The notes: generated by a model not told the origin, from the sequence alone. A stretch of DNA of 64,000 bases from Shewanella sairae (GCF_023283535.1 NZ_JAKILT010000013.1:1-64000), one strand, 5' to 3'. Shown: positions 10,282-19,654, counted from the stretch's first letter. Translations and numbers: made by a program.

Positions 10282-11037
10282 TCAGAATTTGTAACCTTTG
10301 TGTAAGGCAACAATACCGTCAGTCATGTTGGTGTAGTTGACTTGTTCAAAGCCAGCGTCTTCCATCATCTGCTTTAAGGTGTCTTGATCAGGGTGCATAC
10401 GAATTGATTCCGCTAGGTATTCATAGCTGTCTGCATCTTTAGTGATCAGCGAGCCCATTTTTGGCAATACTTTAAAGCTGTATAGGTCATAAACTTTACG
10501 CATGATTTCATGCTGAGGCTTAGAAAACTCAAGTACCAGTAACTTACCACCGGGCTTTAATACGCGTAACATTGATGCGATCGCTGCGTCTTTATTGGTT
10601 ACGTTACGTAAACCAAATGCGATAGTGATAATGTCAAAGTAGTTATCTGGAAATGGCAGTGCTTCAGCGTTAGCTTGCACATAGTCAACGTTACCTACAA
10701 TGCCTTTATCTCTTAACTTTTCACGACCTACTTTTAGCATTGAATCGTTGATATCAGCCAAAATTACTTGGCCTGTATCACCAACTATACGCGAAAATTT
10801 TGCGGTTAAATCGCCAGTGCCGCCAGCTAAATCGAGTACTTTCATACCAGGGCGTGCACCCGCACTTTCGATAGTGAAGCGCTTCCACATACGGTGGATA
10901 CCGAAAGACATAACGTCATTCATAATGTCGTACTTAGCTGCGACAGAATGGAATACGCCAGCAACCATGTCGGCTTTCTTCTCTGCTTCAATGGTTTTGT
11001 AACCGAAGTGAGTGCTCTTTGGATTGTCGTCTGACAT
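10282..11037 (-). CDS. ubiE: Ubiquinone/menaquinone C-methyltransferase
   Basis: A SAM-dependent methyltransferase acting in both ubiquinone (C2 position) and menaquinone synthesis. The 251 residues carry the Rossmann motif [11 protein letters not shown], the UbiE signatures [18 protein letters not shown] and [13 protein letters not shown], and the C-terminal [12 protein letters not shown]. It heads the ubiE-ubiJ-ubiB-tatABC run. Confidence 0.97.
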   Translation of the reverse strand: MSDDNPKSTHFGYKTIEAEKKADMVAGVFHSVAAKYDIMNDVMSFGIHRMWKRFTIESAGARPGMKVLDLAGGTGDLTAKFSRIVGDTGQVILADINDSMLKVGREKLRDKGIVGNVDYVQANAEALPFPDNYFDIITIAFGLRNVTNKDAAIASMLRVLKPGGKLLVLEFSKPQHEIMRKVYDLYSFKVLPKMGSLITKDADSYEYLAESIRMHPDQDTLKQMMEDAGFEQVNYTNMTDGIVALHKGYKF

Positions 11038-11155
11038 CTATGTGTTCCTATAACGTTAACGATTAAATTGTTGCGATTGTAAGCCATCAAAGACAATTGC
11101 TGAATCTTTCATCTATCAGTCTGTGATGAAGGTTAACTATCCGTATGAGGATAAT

Positions 11156-11186
11156 AAAAAAATGCGTGATGGCGCAGTCCATCGCA
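11156..11186 (-). terminator. Terminator downstream of the formimidoylglutamase-like gene
   Basis: Read on the minus strand, TGCGATGG pairs across a 6-base loop with CCATCACGCA (one small bulge), followed by a run of seven T (11156-11162). Confidence 0.55.
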
Positions 11187-11241
11187 AAATTGACAGCGCA
11201 TTACACCACACTATTTACCAATGTTGAATAGTTATTACATG

Positions 11242-12276
11242 CTATAGAGCATTAATACGTCCGTTGATATATGAGTAGATCAATTCGCTGATACTTTGCC
11301 CTGTTTCACGGTGTCCGGCTATGGCTCCAGCGACGTGACAGCTCGGTGCTGCTTCGGCCAAATGTAAGTATATGCTTGGGCAATGTTTCGCTATATAACT
11401 CACGTAGTGTAGGGCGTCGAGCAGTGGAATCCCTGCAGCGGTTGAAGCACTGCTAGGCATATTAGTAATAGCATCGAGATCGAGTTCTATAGCAACGGGC
11501 AATTGGGTGTTATTGAGCTGTTTGCTTATCTGTTGCAGTGCGCTTTCAAGACTCAGTTCGCGCCTAACCCAAATTTGCTGCAGGCTATGCCAGTGCCCGC
11601 CAAAGGTTTCCAGCTGTTGTAGCGTTGTTTCGCTATTTTTAAGCTCGTGCAAACCTAGCACATGGTAATAACCTAATGCGCCAGATGCTGCGGCGTAGCT
11701 AAAGCCATTGCCGCTATGACGGCCTTCTTTGGGTCTGAAGTCTGAGTGTGGATCAAGGTTTACTGCGGCAATGGGGCGTTTTAAAGCTGCTTTAGCAGCC
11801 ATCAACAGGCCGTAGGCATTGTTGTGCCCACCGCCGATCACGATAGGCTCTAAGCCAGCGTTAAATATTGTCGATAGCACTTGAATCACGCGCTCATCGA
11901 GTTGATCAACATGGTTTCTTAATTGCTCTGTTTCGCTGTTTTCTGGCAATGCTAGGTCTTCAGTTGTTATCTGGCCTAATACTAGGCACTCATTGCCGCT
12001 AAGAAACCGATTTGATTGTAAATTCAAAAATTGAGCCATAGCACTGTCAAATGCATCGGTCGCGCCGCCGCGCCCTAAATTAGCTCGTGGCCCAATATCT
12101 TCACCTATCCCTAAAATGACAAAGCGTACACCGCTTGCTTTGGCATGATTTAAGTTGCTGTCGAGCGCTAGGTTGACTTCCGGAAGCATCACGCGTTGAC
12201 CAAGTTTGGTTTCGCCGTTACGGGTGTTGAGTAAGCTTTGCAGTTTATCTTGGGTGAAAGTAGTGAGATTCAGCAT
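11242..12276 (-). CDS. hutG: Ureohydrolase family protein, formimidoylglutamase/arginase-like
   Basis: Predicted to cleave a guanidino- or formimidoyl-type substrate with two manganese ions, as in histidine or arginine breakdown. All metal ligands of the fold are visible: the His in GGGHNNAYG, Asp-x-His-x-Asp in NLDPHSDFR, and Asp-x-Asp in ELDLDAI. The motifs deviate from the usual GGDHS and DAHxD, and no other hut gene is adjacent, so the exact substrate is uncertain. HutG is the best guess, arginase the alternative. The gene stands alone, with terminators on both sides. Confidence 0.7.
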   Translation of the reverse strand: MLNLTTFTQDKLQSLLNTRNGETKLGQRVMLPEVNLALDSNLNHAKASGVRFVILGIGEDIGPRANLGRGGATDAFDSAMAQFLNLQSNRFLSGNECLVLGQITTEDLALPENSETEQLRNHVDQLDERVIQVLSTIFNAGLEPIVIGGGHNNAYGLLMAAKAALKRPIAAVNLDPHSDFRPKEGRHSGNGFSYAAASGALGYYHVLGLHELKNSETTLQQLETFGGHWHSLQQIWVRRELSLESALQQISKQLNNTQLPVAIELDLDAITNMPSSASTAAGIPLLDALHYVSYIAKHCPSIYLHLAEAAPSCHVAGAIAGHRETGQSISELIYSYINGRINAL

Positions 12277-12366
12277 GATGTTATTCTTATTGTTAGCTTT
12301 GATGCGTTCTAGTTTAAGCGGATAAATTTTGTCTGCAAGTTATACTGATTTTAGGTGGAAAACAGC

Positions 12367-12396
12367 GACAAAAAAGCCAGTCACTAGGACTGGCTT
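12367..12396 (-). terminator. Terminator of rraA
   Basis: A 9-bp stem (AAGCCAGTC at 12374-12382 with GACTGGCTT at 12388-12396) and a 5-base loop are followed by a T run on the minus strand, just downstream of rraA. Confidence 0.8.
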
Positions 12397-12436
12397 AATA
12401 TAGTGTAATAGCTTTGGCTATTTACATTTTTAGTAC

Positions 12437-12922
12437 TTAATCAATATCAAGCGGCTCTGGCGACAGGATAATACCGGTATTGTCAGCATAAACATGATCG
12501 CCCGGTAAGAAAGTTACACCACCAAAGTTTACAGGGATCTCAAGTTCACCTACCGCATTGCTGTCTGCGCCTACAGGGATAGAGGCTAACGCCTGAATAC
12601 CAATGTCTAAATCTTCTAATGCATCAACATCGCGAACGGTACCGTAAACGATAATACCTTCCCAATTGTTTTCTACCGCTTTAGCGGCGATATTTGCATC
12701 AAGTAGCGCACGGCGCAGTGAACCACCGCCATCGATAAGGAGCACCTTGCCTTCACCATCTTCTTGGACAGCATCAATGATCAGGCCATTGTCTTCAAAA
12801 CATTTAATGGTGCTAATTGAACCACCAAAAGAGTTAGACCCCCCATAATTACTGAACATGGGTTCGACAACATCTACAACATCGATATAAGTGTCACAAA
12901 GTTCTGAGGTGTTGTATTCCAT
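12437..12922 (-). CDS. rraA: Regulator of ribonuclease E activity A
   Basis: A trimeric protein that binds the C-terminal half of RNase E and inhibits mRNA decay. The start is set at the ATG at 12922, which gives [12 protein letters not shown], the family N-terminus, behind a clear AGGAG ribosome site. A longer frame from 12979 has no support. The 161 residues include the conserved [25 protein letters not shown] and [18 protein letters not shown]. Confidence 0.95.
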   Translation of the reverse strand: MEYNTSELCDTYIDVVDVVEPMFSNYGGSNSFGGSISTIKCFEDNGLIIDAVQEDGEGKVLLIDGGGSLRRALLDANIAAKAVENNWEGIIVYGTVRDVDALEDLDIGIQALASIPVGADSNAVGELEIPVNFGGVTFLPGDHVYADNTGIILSPEPLDID

Positions 12923-13259
12923 AAGAACACTCCTAATAGATAGAGATGCCCAGTAGTCCGAGCAAACAAGTAATTGCACTCAGTATATAAGGGATTCTTA
13001 AAAAGAAAAGCGTTATCAATCACGCAATTGTCCAATAGAAGTGCGGTTGCTCTCATTGTAGTAAAATTTCTCCTTAGTGGTTAATAAAAGCGCTAAAACA
13101 TGATTCGGGTCATTATATGACGTTTTTTTATTACAAAATGCAGTGCTATTTGTTAGCATGTCATCAGATAATTTAACTTAAACGTAATTTTTAACCGCTT
13201 TAGGGGCAAGGATCCCTCGAATAGCTTAGGGAAGGCATAGGGCCTAAAGAAGGTGCCTT
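12923..13259. other. Divergent intergenic region between rraA and a small membrane protein gene
   Basis: This 337-base region separates oppositely transcribed genes and must hold both promoters. No confident promoter boxes were recognised. The last 30 bases can fold over the ribosome site of the gene at 13260. Confidence 0.5.
13232..13259 (+). promoter_or_regulatory. Hairpin over the ribosome binding site of the small membrane protein gene
   Basis: AAGGCA (13232-13237) can pair with TGCCTT (13254-13259), which directly abuts the ATG. The purine-rich stretch AAAGAAGG that would serve as ribosome site lies in the loop and next to the stem. This suggests structure-dependent translation, but the stem is only 6 bp. 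Confidence 0.35.
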
Positions 13260-13511
13260 ATGGAAGCTGTGAATACGATAGAAATCATTGGTTATGCCGC
13301 GTCAGTTATGGTGGCTATTTCATTGATGATGAAAGACATTATTTGGTTAAGATGCCTTAACTTCGCAGGTTGTTCTTTGTTTGTGATTTATGGCGCATCT
13401 ATTGAAGCTTGGCCAGTTGCGGGAATGAATGCATTTGTTGCTTGTATCAACATCTACCATTTATTGAAACTTTACCGTACTCGTAATCAAGTGGCACTAT
13501 CTGCAGAATAA
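13260..13511 (+). CDS. Small inner-membrane protein, function unknown
   Basis: The 83 residues contain about three hydrophobic helices (roughly 8-24, 30-48 and 51-70) and end in a short charged tail. The layout and the Asn-Ile-Tyr-His-Leu-Leu-Lys-Leu end resemble the YgjV-like family of small membrane proteins. No catalytic motif is seen. It stands alone between divergent rraA and the PAP2 gene. Confidence 0.7.
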   Translation: MEAVNTIEIIGYAASVMVAISLMMKDIIWLRCLNFAGCSLFVIYGASIEAWPVAGMNAFVACINIYHLLKLYRTRNQVALSAE

Positions 13512-13764
13512 CGCTTTTGCTCACCTTAGAAAGCCTAGCGACTGTACCAGCTTAGCCGACCTTAGGCTGGTCAACTCAACATTCCCCCACTTCTAGTAAA
13601 CTACCTTCAAATTCTATATCTGCGGGCGGTTGTATTTATGCCTCAATCAAGACTTGCTTGCCGGGCTGTGTCATAAAACTTTAGATAAGCTGTCACCGTG
13701 GCGTCATAGAGTTTACCTAGTTTGCAACCTATAGAGAGGCGAGTAATCACTTAGGGGCATGGTT

Positions 13765-14274
13765 ATGGTGTCAATTACCGCGTATGACAAACAGCTGTAT
13801 CGATACATAGTGCAACAAGGCGAATATCATGGCCTGCAAAGACTGGCGTTGTCAGTATCAACTTCGGGCAATGGTCCTGTTTATTTATATCTTGCGGTGT
13901 TATTGCTTCTCGTCGACTCTAAAGGAGAAAGCTTTCTTTTTTCGATGGTTGCAGCCTACCTTGTCGAGCTCCCTCTATATTTTGTGCTTAAAAACATGAT
14001 CCGTCGCCCTAGACCCTGCCATGCACTAGTCGATGGCAGCGCAAGCATCGAGCCTGCGGATAAGTTTAGCTTACCCTCAGGCCATACAGCAGCGGCTTTT
14101 GTGATGGCCACCAGTGTTTACTTTATCTATCCCGAACTTGTTTATATTGCGGTGACATGGGCGCTTGCCATTGGTATCTCGCGGGTGCTTCTCGGCGTAC
14201 ATTATCCTTTAGATATTGTCGCCGGAGCATTGCTGGGTATGGTGTCGGTTCTTATTAGTCAGCAAATTATCTAG
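13765..14274 (+). CDS. PAP2-family membrane phosphatase
   Basis: An integral membrane acid phosphatase of the lipid-phosphate/undecaprenyl-pyrophosphate phosphatase superfamily. All three active-site motifs are present: KNMIRRPRP, PSGH and SRVLLGVHYPLD. About five hydrophobic helices surround them. The ATG at 13765 is preferred because AGGGG lies 7 bases ahead; another ATG at 13759 sits too close to that site. It lies 9 bp before a glycosyltransferase gene, so it may recycle a lipid-linked carrier used by that enzyme. Confidence 0.85.
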   Translation: MVSITAYDKQLYRYIVQQGEYHGLQRLALSVSTSGNGPVYLYLAVLLLLVDSKGESFLFSMVAAYLVELPLYFVLKNMIRRPRPCHALVDGSASIEPADKFSLPSGHTAAAFVMATSVYFIYPELVYIAVTWALAIGISRVLLGVHYPLDIVAGALLGMVSVLISQQII

Positions 14275-14283
14275 GAGCGTAAA

Positions 14284-15339
14284 TTGCGAATTCTTTATGG
14301 TGTTCAAGGGACTGGTAATGGCCATTTGAGCCGCGCTAGAGTGATGGCTAAGGCACTGCAGCGTAAAGGCGTAGACGTTGACTTCTTCTTTTCAGGGCGA
14401 TCACCGGAGCAGTTTTTTGATATGCAATGCTTTGGTCATTATAAAGTGCAATCAGGGCTAACCTTTGCAACAGAAGCTGGGCGGGTTAGCGTGGCTAAAA
14501 CGGCCAAGCAGAACGCGTGGCTGGGCTTTATTAAAGATGTCAAAAACCTTGATTTGACTGGCTATGATTTAGTGTTAAATGACTTTGAGCCTGTATCTGC
14601 TTGGGCAGCTAAGAACCAGAGGATCCCTTCTATTGGGATCAGTCATCAGGCGGCGCTGCACTTTCCGGTGCCTAAAGCAGGTGACAGTTGGTTTAACGAT
14701 ATGATGTTGAATTACTTCGCCCCGGTTGATATTGCATTAGGCTGCCACTGGCATCACTTTGGCTTCCCTATCTTACCGCCTTTTGTTGAGGTTGACGTTG
14801 TCGAGCAACAACTCGCACACCAGATTTTAGTGTATTTACCTTTTGAATCACCGGACGATATTGCCCGCTTTTTGGCCCCGTTTAGTGATTACACCTTTTT
14901 GGTTTATCACGCTTCTGCTGCTTCGGGATCTTTACCTGAGCATATCAAATGGCATGGCTTTGATCGTCATGGTTTTAAAGCTGCTATGGCAAATTGTGGT
15001 GGAGTGATTGGTAATGCTGGCTTTGAGCTGGCAAGCGAAGCATTAACCTTAGGTAAAAAACTGTTAATTAAGCCATTGCTAGGCCAGTTTGAGCAGCTAT
15101 CTAATGTTGTTGCACTTGAATTGTTGGGCGCTGCAGAGTGCATGAAAACAAGTTTGGATTCTGACGTATTGAGGCGCTGGTTAAAAGCACCAATGCCAGA
15201 AGCGATTGCCTATCCAGAGGTTGGCGATGCATTGGTAACATGGCTACTAGAAGGGGATTGGACTCAACCAGAAAAACTTTGTCAGTCATTGTGGCAAGAA
15301 GTGACCCTACCCGTAAGTTGGCAGAAAAAAAGCCCGTAA
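14284..15339 (+). CDS. Glycosyltransferase of the MJ1255/VC2487 family
   Basis: The N-terminus MRILYGVQGTGNGHLSRA is the glycine-rich entry of GT-B enzymes related to MurG. The C-terminal half has the acceptor/nucleotide-sugar pattern GGVIGNAGFELASEAL. Length is 351 residues. The start is a TTG at 14284 behind TAGGAG; no ATG is available nearby. It is likely cotranscribed with the PAP2 phosphatase gene. The sugar and acceptor are unknown. Confidence 0.8.
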   Translation: MRILYGVQGTGNGHLSRARVMAKALQRKGVDVDFFFSGRSPEQFFDMQCFGHYKVQSGLTFATEAGRVSVAKTAKQNAWLGFIKDVKNLDLTGYDLVLNDFEPVSAWAAKNQRIPSIGISHQAALHFPVPKAGDSWFNDMMLNYFAPVDIALGCHWHHFGFPILPPFVEVDVVEQQLAHQILVYLPFESPDDIARFLAPFSDYTFLVYHASAASGSLPEHIKWHGFDRHGFKAAMANCGGVIGNAGFELASEALTLGKKLLIKPLLGQFEQLSNVVALELLGAAECMKTSLDSDVLRRWLKAPMPEAIAYPEVGDALVTWLLEGDWTQPEKLCQSLWQEVTLPVSWQKKSP

Positions 15340-15413
15340 CCGAGTCAATGTGGCTTGTTAAAGGCGTATAATTAAATCATCTATCGTCAGGATTTTAATT
15401 AAATAATACGGCT

Positions 15414-16085
15414 ATGCAGCTAAAACCATTAGCGAAAGGGCGCTTTCATTCTTTATGGGAACAAGAGCATGATGCGATTGAGCAGATCATGCGCGAGTGT
15501 ATTACCGAAACCAAAGTGGTCGCTGCACAGCATAAATTGATGCAGCAAGGACAGCAGATTAATGCGTTGATTTTAGTGCCTCATGGCCGGATCTCTATGG
15601 GTTATACCGCCAGAAATGGTCGTAGTTTTCAACTCGGCACTATGATGTGTGATTCGCAACTGTTTGGTGAAATGGAGTTCTTTACAGACTACTTATGTCA
15701 GCTTGATATCATTGCCGAAGAGTCACTTGAGATCTCAATTATCAATGGTGATAAATTGCAGCAAGCATTAGCTAAAACGCCGAAGTTTGCCTTGTTCTTC
15801 GCCAGTGCGATTGCCATTGATTACCAAGATACAGTCGATATTTTTACCCGGCGTATGTTGTACCCCATTGCTTACAATATTGCTTATGATCTCTATCATC
15901 AGTACCTCCAAGATCAACCTGTAAAAGGGTTTACCAAGTGTTATCTTGAGGCTGAGCGTTTTGCGACAACAGATAGAGTGTATCGTAGAGCAGTGAAAAA
16001 GCTTGAGGAACAGGGGCTAATTAAACGTGATAAAGAAGGTCTGATTATTCAAGACTTAGAAGGTCTTAAAGCCTTTATAGAATAG
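15414..16085 (+). CDS. Crp/Fnr-family transcriptional regulator
   Basis: A cyclic-nucleotide-binding-type beta-barrel (about residues 20-130, with HGRISMGYTARNGRSFQLG and FGEMEFF) is joined by a long dimer helix to a C-terminal winged helix (about 165-223, RFATTDRVYRRAVKKLEEQGLI). The phosphate-binding Arg-Thr-Ser signature of true CRP is not evident, so cAMP binding is not supported. E. coli YeiL has a similar size and layout. It is convergent with deoD. Confidence 0.8.
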   Translation: MQLKPLAKGRFHSLWEQEHDAIEQIMRECITETKVVAAQHKLMQQGQQINALILVPHGRISMGYTARNGRSFQLGTMMCDSQLFGEMEFFTDYLCQLDIIAEESLEISIINGDKLQQALAKTPKFALFFASAIAIDYQDTVDIFTRRMLYPIAYNIAYDLYHQYLQDQPVKGFTKCYLEAERFATTDRVYRRAVKKLEEQGLIKRDKEGLIIQDLEGLKAFIE

Positions 16086-16166
16086 CCCCAGTTGGATAAC
16101 AAAACTGGAGCTAGATAATAGCTAGCTTGTTGAAGTTAGCTTTAGCTTAGTTCAGCCACTCATGCC

Positions 16167-16871
16167 TTATTGGCAGGCTGTTTCTAAAGCTAACTCAATC
16201 ATGTTATTGAAGGTCAGTTGGCGCGCTTCTGCCGTTGTTTCTTCACCTGTTAAACAGTGGTCTGATACAGTTAGAATCGCTAATGACTCAAAACCTTTAT
16301 GATGAGCAAGGCCGTATAAACCAGCAACTTCCATATCCACGCCAAGCACGCCAAAACGTTCAAGTGCAGGGATCATATCTTCATCAGGATCGTAGTACAT
16401 ATCACCGCTGAACACGTTACCCACTTTTACGTTGAGCTGTTTTTGCTTGGCAATCATGTAAGCTTTGTGCAATAAATCAAATGTTGCTGATGTAGCCATT
16501 TGGTAGCCACTGCTGCGCTTGGCATTGGTTGGTGAGTCTGTGCCAGCAGCTTGGGCTAAAATCACGTCATTGATTTTCACATCGTGCTGAGTTGCACCTG
16601 CGCTACCTACACGAATGATACGTTTAACACCAAAGTCCGCCACAAGCTCGTGGGCATAAAGCACCATAGATGGAATACCCATTCCGTGGCCCATGACCGA
16701 AATACGCTGACCTTTATAAAAGCCAGTGTAGCCAAGCATATTACGAATGTTAGTCACTTCTACCGCATCGTCTAAAAAGTTTTCAGCGATGTATTTTGCG
16801 CGTAGTGGGTCACCAGGCATGATGATGGTTTCAGCGAAATCGCCAAGTTTGCCATTGATATGTGCAGTCAT
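16167..16871 (-). CDS. deoD: Purine nucleoside phosphorylase, DeoD type
   Basis: Phosphorolysis of purine (deoxy)ribonucleosides in the cytosol; hexameric family. Signatures include GDFAETIIMPGDPLRAKYIA, the phosphate-site RVGSAG, VDMEVAGLYG and the catalytic Asp in TVSDHCLTGE. The 234 residues are of normal length. It stands alone rather than in a deo operon, so it may be a second copy in the genome. The ribosome site AGAGGAT is good. Confidence 0.92.
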   Translation of the reverse strand: MTAHINGKLGDFAETIIMPGDPLRAKYIAENFLDDAVEVTNIRNMLGYTGFYKGQRISVMGHGMGIPSMVLYAHELVADFGVKRIIRVGSAGATQHDVKINDVILAQAAGTDSPTNAKRSSGYQMATSATFDLLHKAYMIAKQKQLNVKVGNVFSGDMYYDPDEDMIPALERFGVLGVDMEVAGLYGLAHHKGFESLAILTVSDHCLTGEETTAEARQLTFNNMIELALETACQ

Positions 16872-17050
16872 GAGTTATCCTCTTTTTTGATTGCCCGCGA
16901 TACTAAATGGCATTTGCGATGACATAGAGGACTTAAGTCCGCATTCACTCAATTTGAGACAGATTTTGGTATTAGCTCACACTGTATTTGCGTTAACTAA
17001 TTCTAGCGAGGGAGATGAGGGGTAATTTTTTGGGGGAATTGAAAAGATAG

Positions 17051-17076
17051 GATCACCTAAGCAGGTTTAGGTGATC
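17051..17076 (-). terminator. Hairpin downstream of the DUF971 gene
   Basis: A perfect 10-bp inverted repeat (GATCACCTAA at 17051-17060 with TTAGGTGATC at 17067-17076) has only a weak T stretch after it on the minus strand. It is a possible 3' end of the DUF971 transcript. Confidence 0.4.
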
Positions 17077-17100
17077 ATATATAAACGTAAAGCCGTAAGC

Positions 17101-17496
17101 TTATTTGTGGTACTTCACTGCCATATCGATTAATGGTTCGCGGCTAGCCTTGGCTGCGCGCAGACGGGCAAGGTACTTTTCCCATAAATCCATTTGATGA
17201 GTGGCAAGATCGTGCAGCACCTTCCAAGAAAACAAACCAGTATTATGGCCATCGTCAAAGGTGATTTTAACGGCGTAATTACCAACCGGGTCAATGGCGC
17301 TGATATTGACGTTTTTCTTATGAGTCACCAGCACAGGGTTACCGTGGCCATGCACTTCTGCTGATGGCGAGTATACACGCAGCATTTCACAGCTTAGCTG
17401 GTGGGTCTCACCATTATCGAAAGTCATCTCAAGTTGGCGAGATTTACGTTTTAGCTTAATCGCTATCACATTTGGTGTGCTGTTATCTTGAGTCAT
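17101..17496 (-). CDS. DUF971 domain protein
   Basis: A 131-residue soluble protein with the DUF971 fold, which is also the N-terminal domain of gamma-butyrobetaine hydroxylase. Visible matches are FDNGETHQLSCEMLRVYSPSAEVHGHG, VKITFDDGHNTGLFSW and LHDLATHQMDLWEKYL. The role is unknown; the fold occurs in iron-sulphur and metal-handling proteins. It lies downstream of hslU, separated from it by a strong hairpin. Confidence 0.85.
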   Translation of the reverse strand: MTQDNSTPNVIAIKLKRKSRQLEMTFDNGETHQLSCEMLRVYSPSAEVHGHGNPVLVTHKKNVNISAIDPVGNYAVKITFDDGHNTGLFSWKVLHDLATHQMDLWEKYLARLRAAKASREPLIDMAVKYHK

Positions 17497-17535
17497 CTAT
17501 TAACCGGCATAATTTTAACGAGTATTAGAAACAGA

Positions 17536-17571
17536 ATAGCGGTTAAGGAGCATATTGTCCTTAACCGCTAT
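17536..17571 (-). terminator. Long perfect hairpin downstream of hslU
   Basis: A 14-bp perfect stem (17536-17549 with 17558-17571; ATAGCGGTTAAGGA and its complement) has an 8-base loop. The following minus-strand bases (TCTGTTTCT) are only partly T-rich. It probably terminates or protects the hslVU message. Confidence 0.6.
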
Positions 17572-17612
17572 CACTAATTTAGCCATTATTTGGCAACGAT
17601 TTTAAGCTGAGC

Positions 17613-18938
17613 TTATAGAATAAAGCGGCTTAGATCTTCGTCTTGTACTAAGTTATCTAGGTGCGCTTTAACATATTCGGCATCGATAACTGAAACAGAG
17701 CCAGACTTGTCAGATGCTTCGTAAGAAAGCTCTTCCATCAAGCGCTCCATCACTGTGTGTAAGCGACGTGCACCGATGTTTTCAGTACGCTCATTTACTT
17801 GCCAAGCAGCTTCTGCAATGCTGTCGATACCATCTTCGGTAAACTCGATGGTGACGCCTTCAGTGCCCATCAAAGCGATATACTGTTCAGTTAGCGATGC
17901 GTGTGGCTCAGTTAAGATACGCTTAAAGTCACCAGCTGTTAGTGCATCTAGCTCAACACGGATAGGCAGACGACCTTGAAGCTCAGGGATCAAGTCAGAT
18001 GGCTTAGACATCTGGAACGCGCCCGATGCGATAAACAAGATATGATCCGTTTTAACCATGCCGTGTTTAGTATTAACCGTACAACCTTCAACAAGAGGAA
18101 GTAGGTCACGCTGCACACCTTCACGAGATACATCTGGGCCTGACGATTCGCCACGCTTACAGATTTTATCGATCTCATCTAAGAATACGATACCGTGTTG
18201 CTCAACAAGCTCAATTGCTTGTTCTTTTAAGTCTTCTTGATTAACTAGCTTAGATGCTTCTTCTTCAATCAATAGTTTATAAGCTTCTTTGATTGGCATC
18301 TTGCGGCGCTTACTCGCACCCGGTCCCATATTTTGGAACATACTTTGTAGCTGGTTAGTCATCTCTTCCATACCTGGAGGAGACATGATCTCAATGCCCG
18401 CTTGTGGCGCAGTAATATCGATCTCAATTTCTTTATCGTCTAGCTGACCTTCACGTAACTTCTTACGGAAGATTTGACGTGTTGCGTTGTCATCCGCTTT
18501 TTCGCTATCCCAATCTTCTTTTGGCTTAGGTAGCAAGGCATCTAAAATACGCTCTTCTGCCGCTTCTTCAGCGCGGAATTTACACTTCTTAATTTGCTCT
18601 TCACGAGTCAATTTAATTGCCGAGTCAGTTAGATCGCGAATGATCTGCTCAACTTCTTTACCTACATAACCCACTTCAGTGAACTTAGTCGCTTCAACTT
18701 TAATGAAAGGGGCTTTAGCAAGACGTGCTAAACGACGAGCAATCTCAGTTTTACCTACACCGGTAGGGCCAATCATAAGAATGTTCTTTGGTGTCACTTC
18801 TTGACGTAAGTCAGCAGCAAGCTGCATACGGCGCCAGCGGTTACGCAGTGCAATCGCAACTGAACGCTTGGCTTTTTGCTGGCCGATAATGTGGCTATCT
18901 AATTCGTGAACAATTTCACGTGGTGTCATTTCAGACAT
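17613..18938 (-). CDS. hslU: ATP-dependent protease ATPase subunit HslU
   Basis: The AAA+ unfoldase ring of the HslVU (ClpQY) protease. Walker A is GPTGVGKT at about 57-64, Walker B is VFLDEIDKI, and the sensor region is [15 protein letters not shown]. The C-terminal tail EDLSRFIL inserts into HslV. Length is 441 residues. It lies 43 bp after hslV. Confidence 0.97.
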   Translation of the reverse strand: MSEMTPREIVHELDSHIIGQQKAKRSVAIALRNRWRRMQLAADLRQEVTPKNILMIGPTGVGKTEIARRLARLAKAPFIKVEATKFTEVGYVGKEVEQIIRDLTDSAIKLTREEQIKKCKFRAEEAAEERILDALLPKPKEDWDSEKADDNATRQIFRKKLREGQLDDKEIEIDITAPQAGIEIMSPPGMEEMTNQLQSMFQNMGPGASKRRKMPIKEAYKLLIEEEASKLVNQEDLKEQAIELVEQHGIVFLDEIDKICKRGESSGPDVSREGVQRDLLPLVEGCTVNTKHGMVKTDHILFIASGAFQMSKPSDLIPELQGRLPIRVELDALTAGDFKRILTEPHASLTEQYIALMGTEGVTIEFTEDGIDSIAEAAWQVNERTENIGARRLHTVMERLMEELSYEASDKSGSVSVIDAEYVKAHLDNLVQDEDLSRFIL

Positions 18939-18981
18939 ATTCTTTCCTTATGCTTTACAGCATTTTACTCAGCGTTTGCGC

Positions 18982-19506
18982 TTAGTACTTTAATTCTTCA
19001 ATTGTCTTAAATTGGTTGGTGAACACACAGATGTCACCAGCAATTGTTAGCGATTTCTCAGCAATTTCGAGTGCACTTAAATCGGTATTTTCAAGTAGTG
19101 CAGTCGCTGCTGATTGGGCAAAGTTGCCACCAGAACCAATCGCGATAAGATCATTTTCAGGCTGAACCACATCACCGTTACCAGTAATGATTAATGAAGA
19201 TTCAGCGTCGGCCACTGCAAGCAATGCTTCAAGCTTGCGTAGCACTTTATCTGAGCGCCAGTCTTTAGCCATTTCCACGGCTGCGCGCATTAGGTGACCT
19301 TGGTGCATTTCAAGCTTAGCTTCGAAACGCTCGAATAGGGTGAATGCATCGGCTGTACCGCCAGCAAAGCCCGCTAGTACCTTGTTGTGGTACAAACGAC
19401 GAACTTTTCTAGCATTGCCTTTCATAACGGTGTTACCGAGAGAAACTTGGCCATCACCGGCGATAACGACTTGGTTATTTCGGCGTACTGATACGATAGT
19501 GGTCAC
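18982..19506 (-). CDS. hslV: ATP-dependent protease peptidase subunit HslV
   Basis: The proteasome-like threonine peptidase of HslVU. After Met removal the N-terminal Thr (MTTIVSVRR) is the nucleophile. [30 protein letters not shown] and [13 protein letters not shown] are family landmarks. Length is 174 residues. Transcription appears to start from a sigma-32-type promoter at 19563-19592. Confidence 0.97.
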   Translation of the reverse strand: MTTIVSVRRNNQVVIAGDGQVSLGNTVMKGNARKVRRLYHNKVLAGFAGGTADAFTLFERFEAKLEMHQGHLMRAAVEMAKDWRSDKVLRKLEALLAVADAESSLIITGNGDVVQPENDLIAIGSGGNFAQSAATALLENTDLSALEIAEKSLTIAGDICVFTNQFKTIEELKY

Positions 19507-19525
19507 AATAAATCCTCTTCTCTAG

Positions 19526-19547
19526 CCAGCGACATTATGCCTGCTGG
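19526..19547 (-). promoter_or_regulatory. Small hairpin in the hslVU leader
   Basis: CCAGC (19526-19530) pairs with GCTGG (19543-19547) between the promoter and the hslV start. A stem-loop in the hslVU leader that stabilises the message is known in E. coli; equivalence here is inferred. Confidence 0.35.
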
Positions 19548-19562
19548 TTGACGATAATAAAG

Positions 19563-19592
19563 ATATGGGGATGCTGATTTGAATATCAAGGG
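19563..19592 (-). promoter_or_regulatory. Sigma-32 (heat-shock) promoter of hslVU
   Basis: On the minus strand CCCTTGATAT (19583-19592) is followed after 12 bases by CCCCATAT (19563-19570). This closely fits the heat-shock consensus of a CTTGAA-type -35 and a CCCCATnT -10. The -10 ends 56 bases upstream of hslV, a known heat-shock operon. Confidence 0.75.
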
Positions 19593-19611
19593 GCGGCGGG
19601 AGTGCTGGCAT

Positions 19612-19639
19612 AAAAAAACGCTGCAAAAGCAGCGTTTTT
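19612..19639 (-). terminator. Terminator of the ftsN-like gene
   Basis: An 11-bp stem (AAAAACGCTGC at 19614-19624 with GCAGCGTTTTT at 19629-19639) has an AAAA loop and a T run on the minus strand. It isolates ftsN from the hslVU promoter. Confidence 0.85.
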
Positions 19640-19654
19640 ATTGAGGTTGGTGAT

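Noticed and set aside
12923-12979. Longer rraA start
   Set aside because: The family N-terminus MxYxTSELCD and an AGGAG site place the start at 12922.
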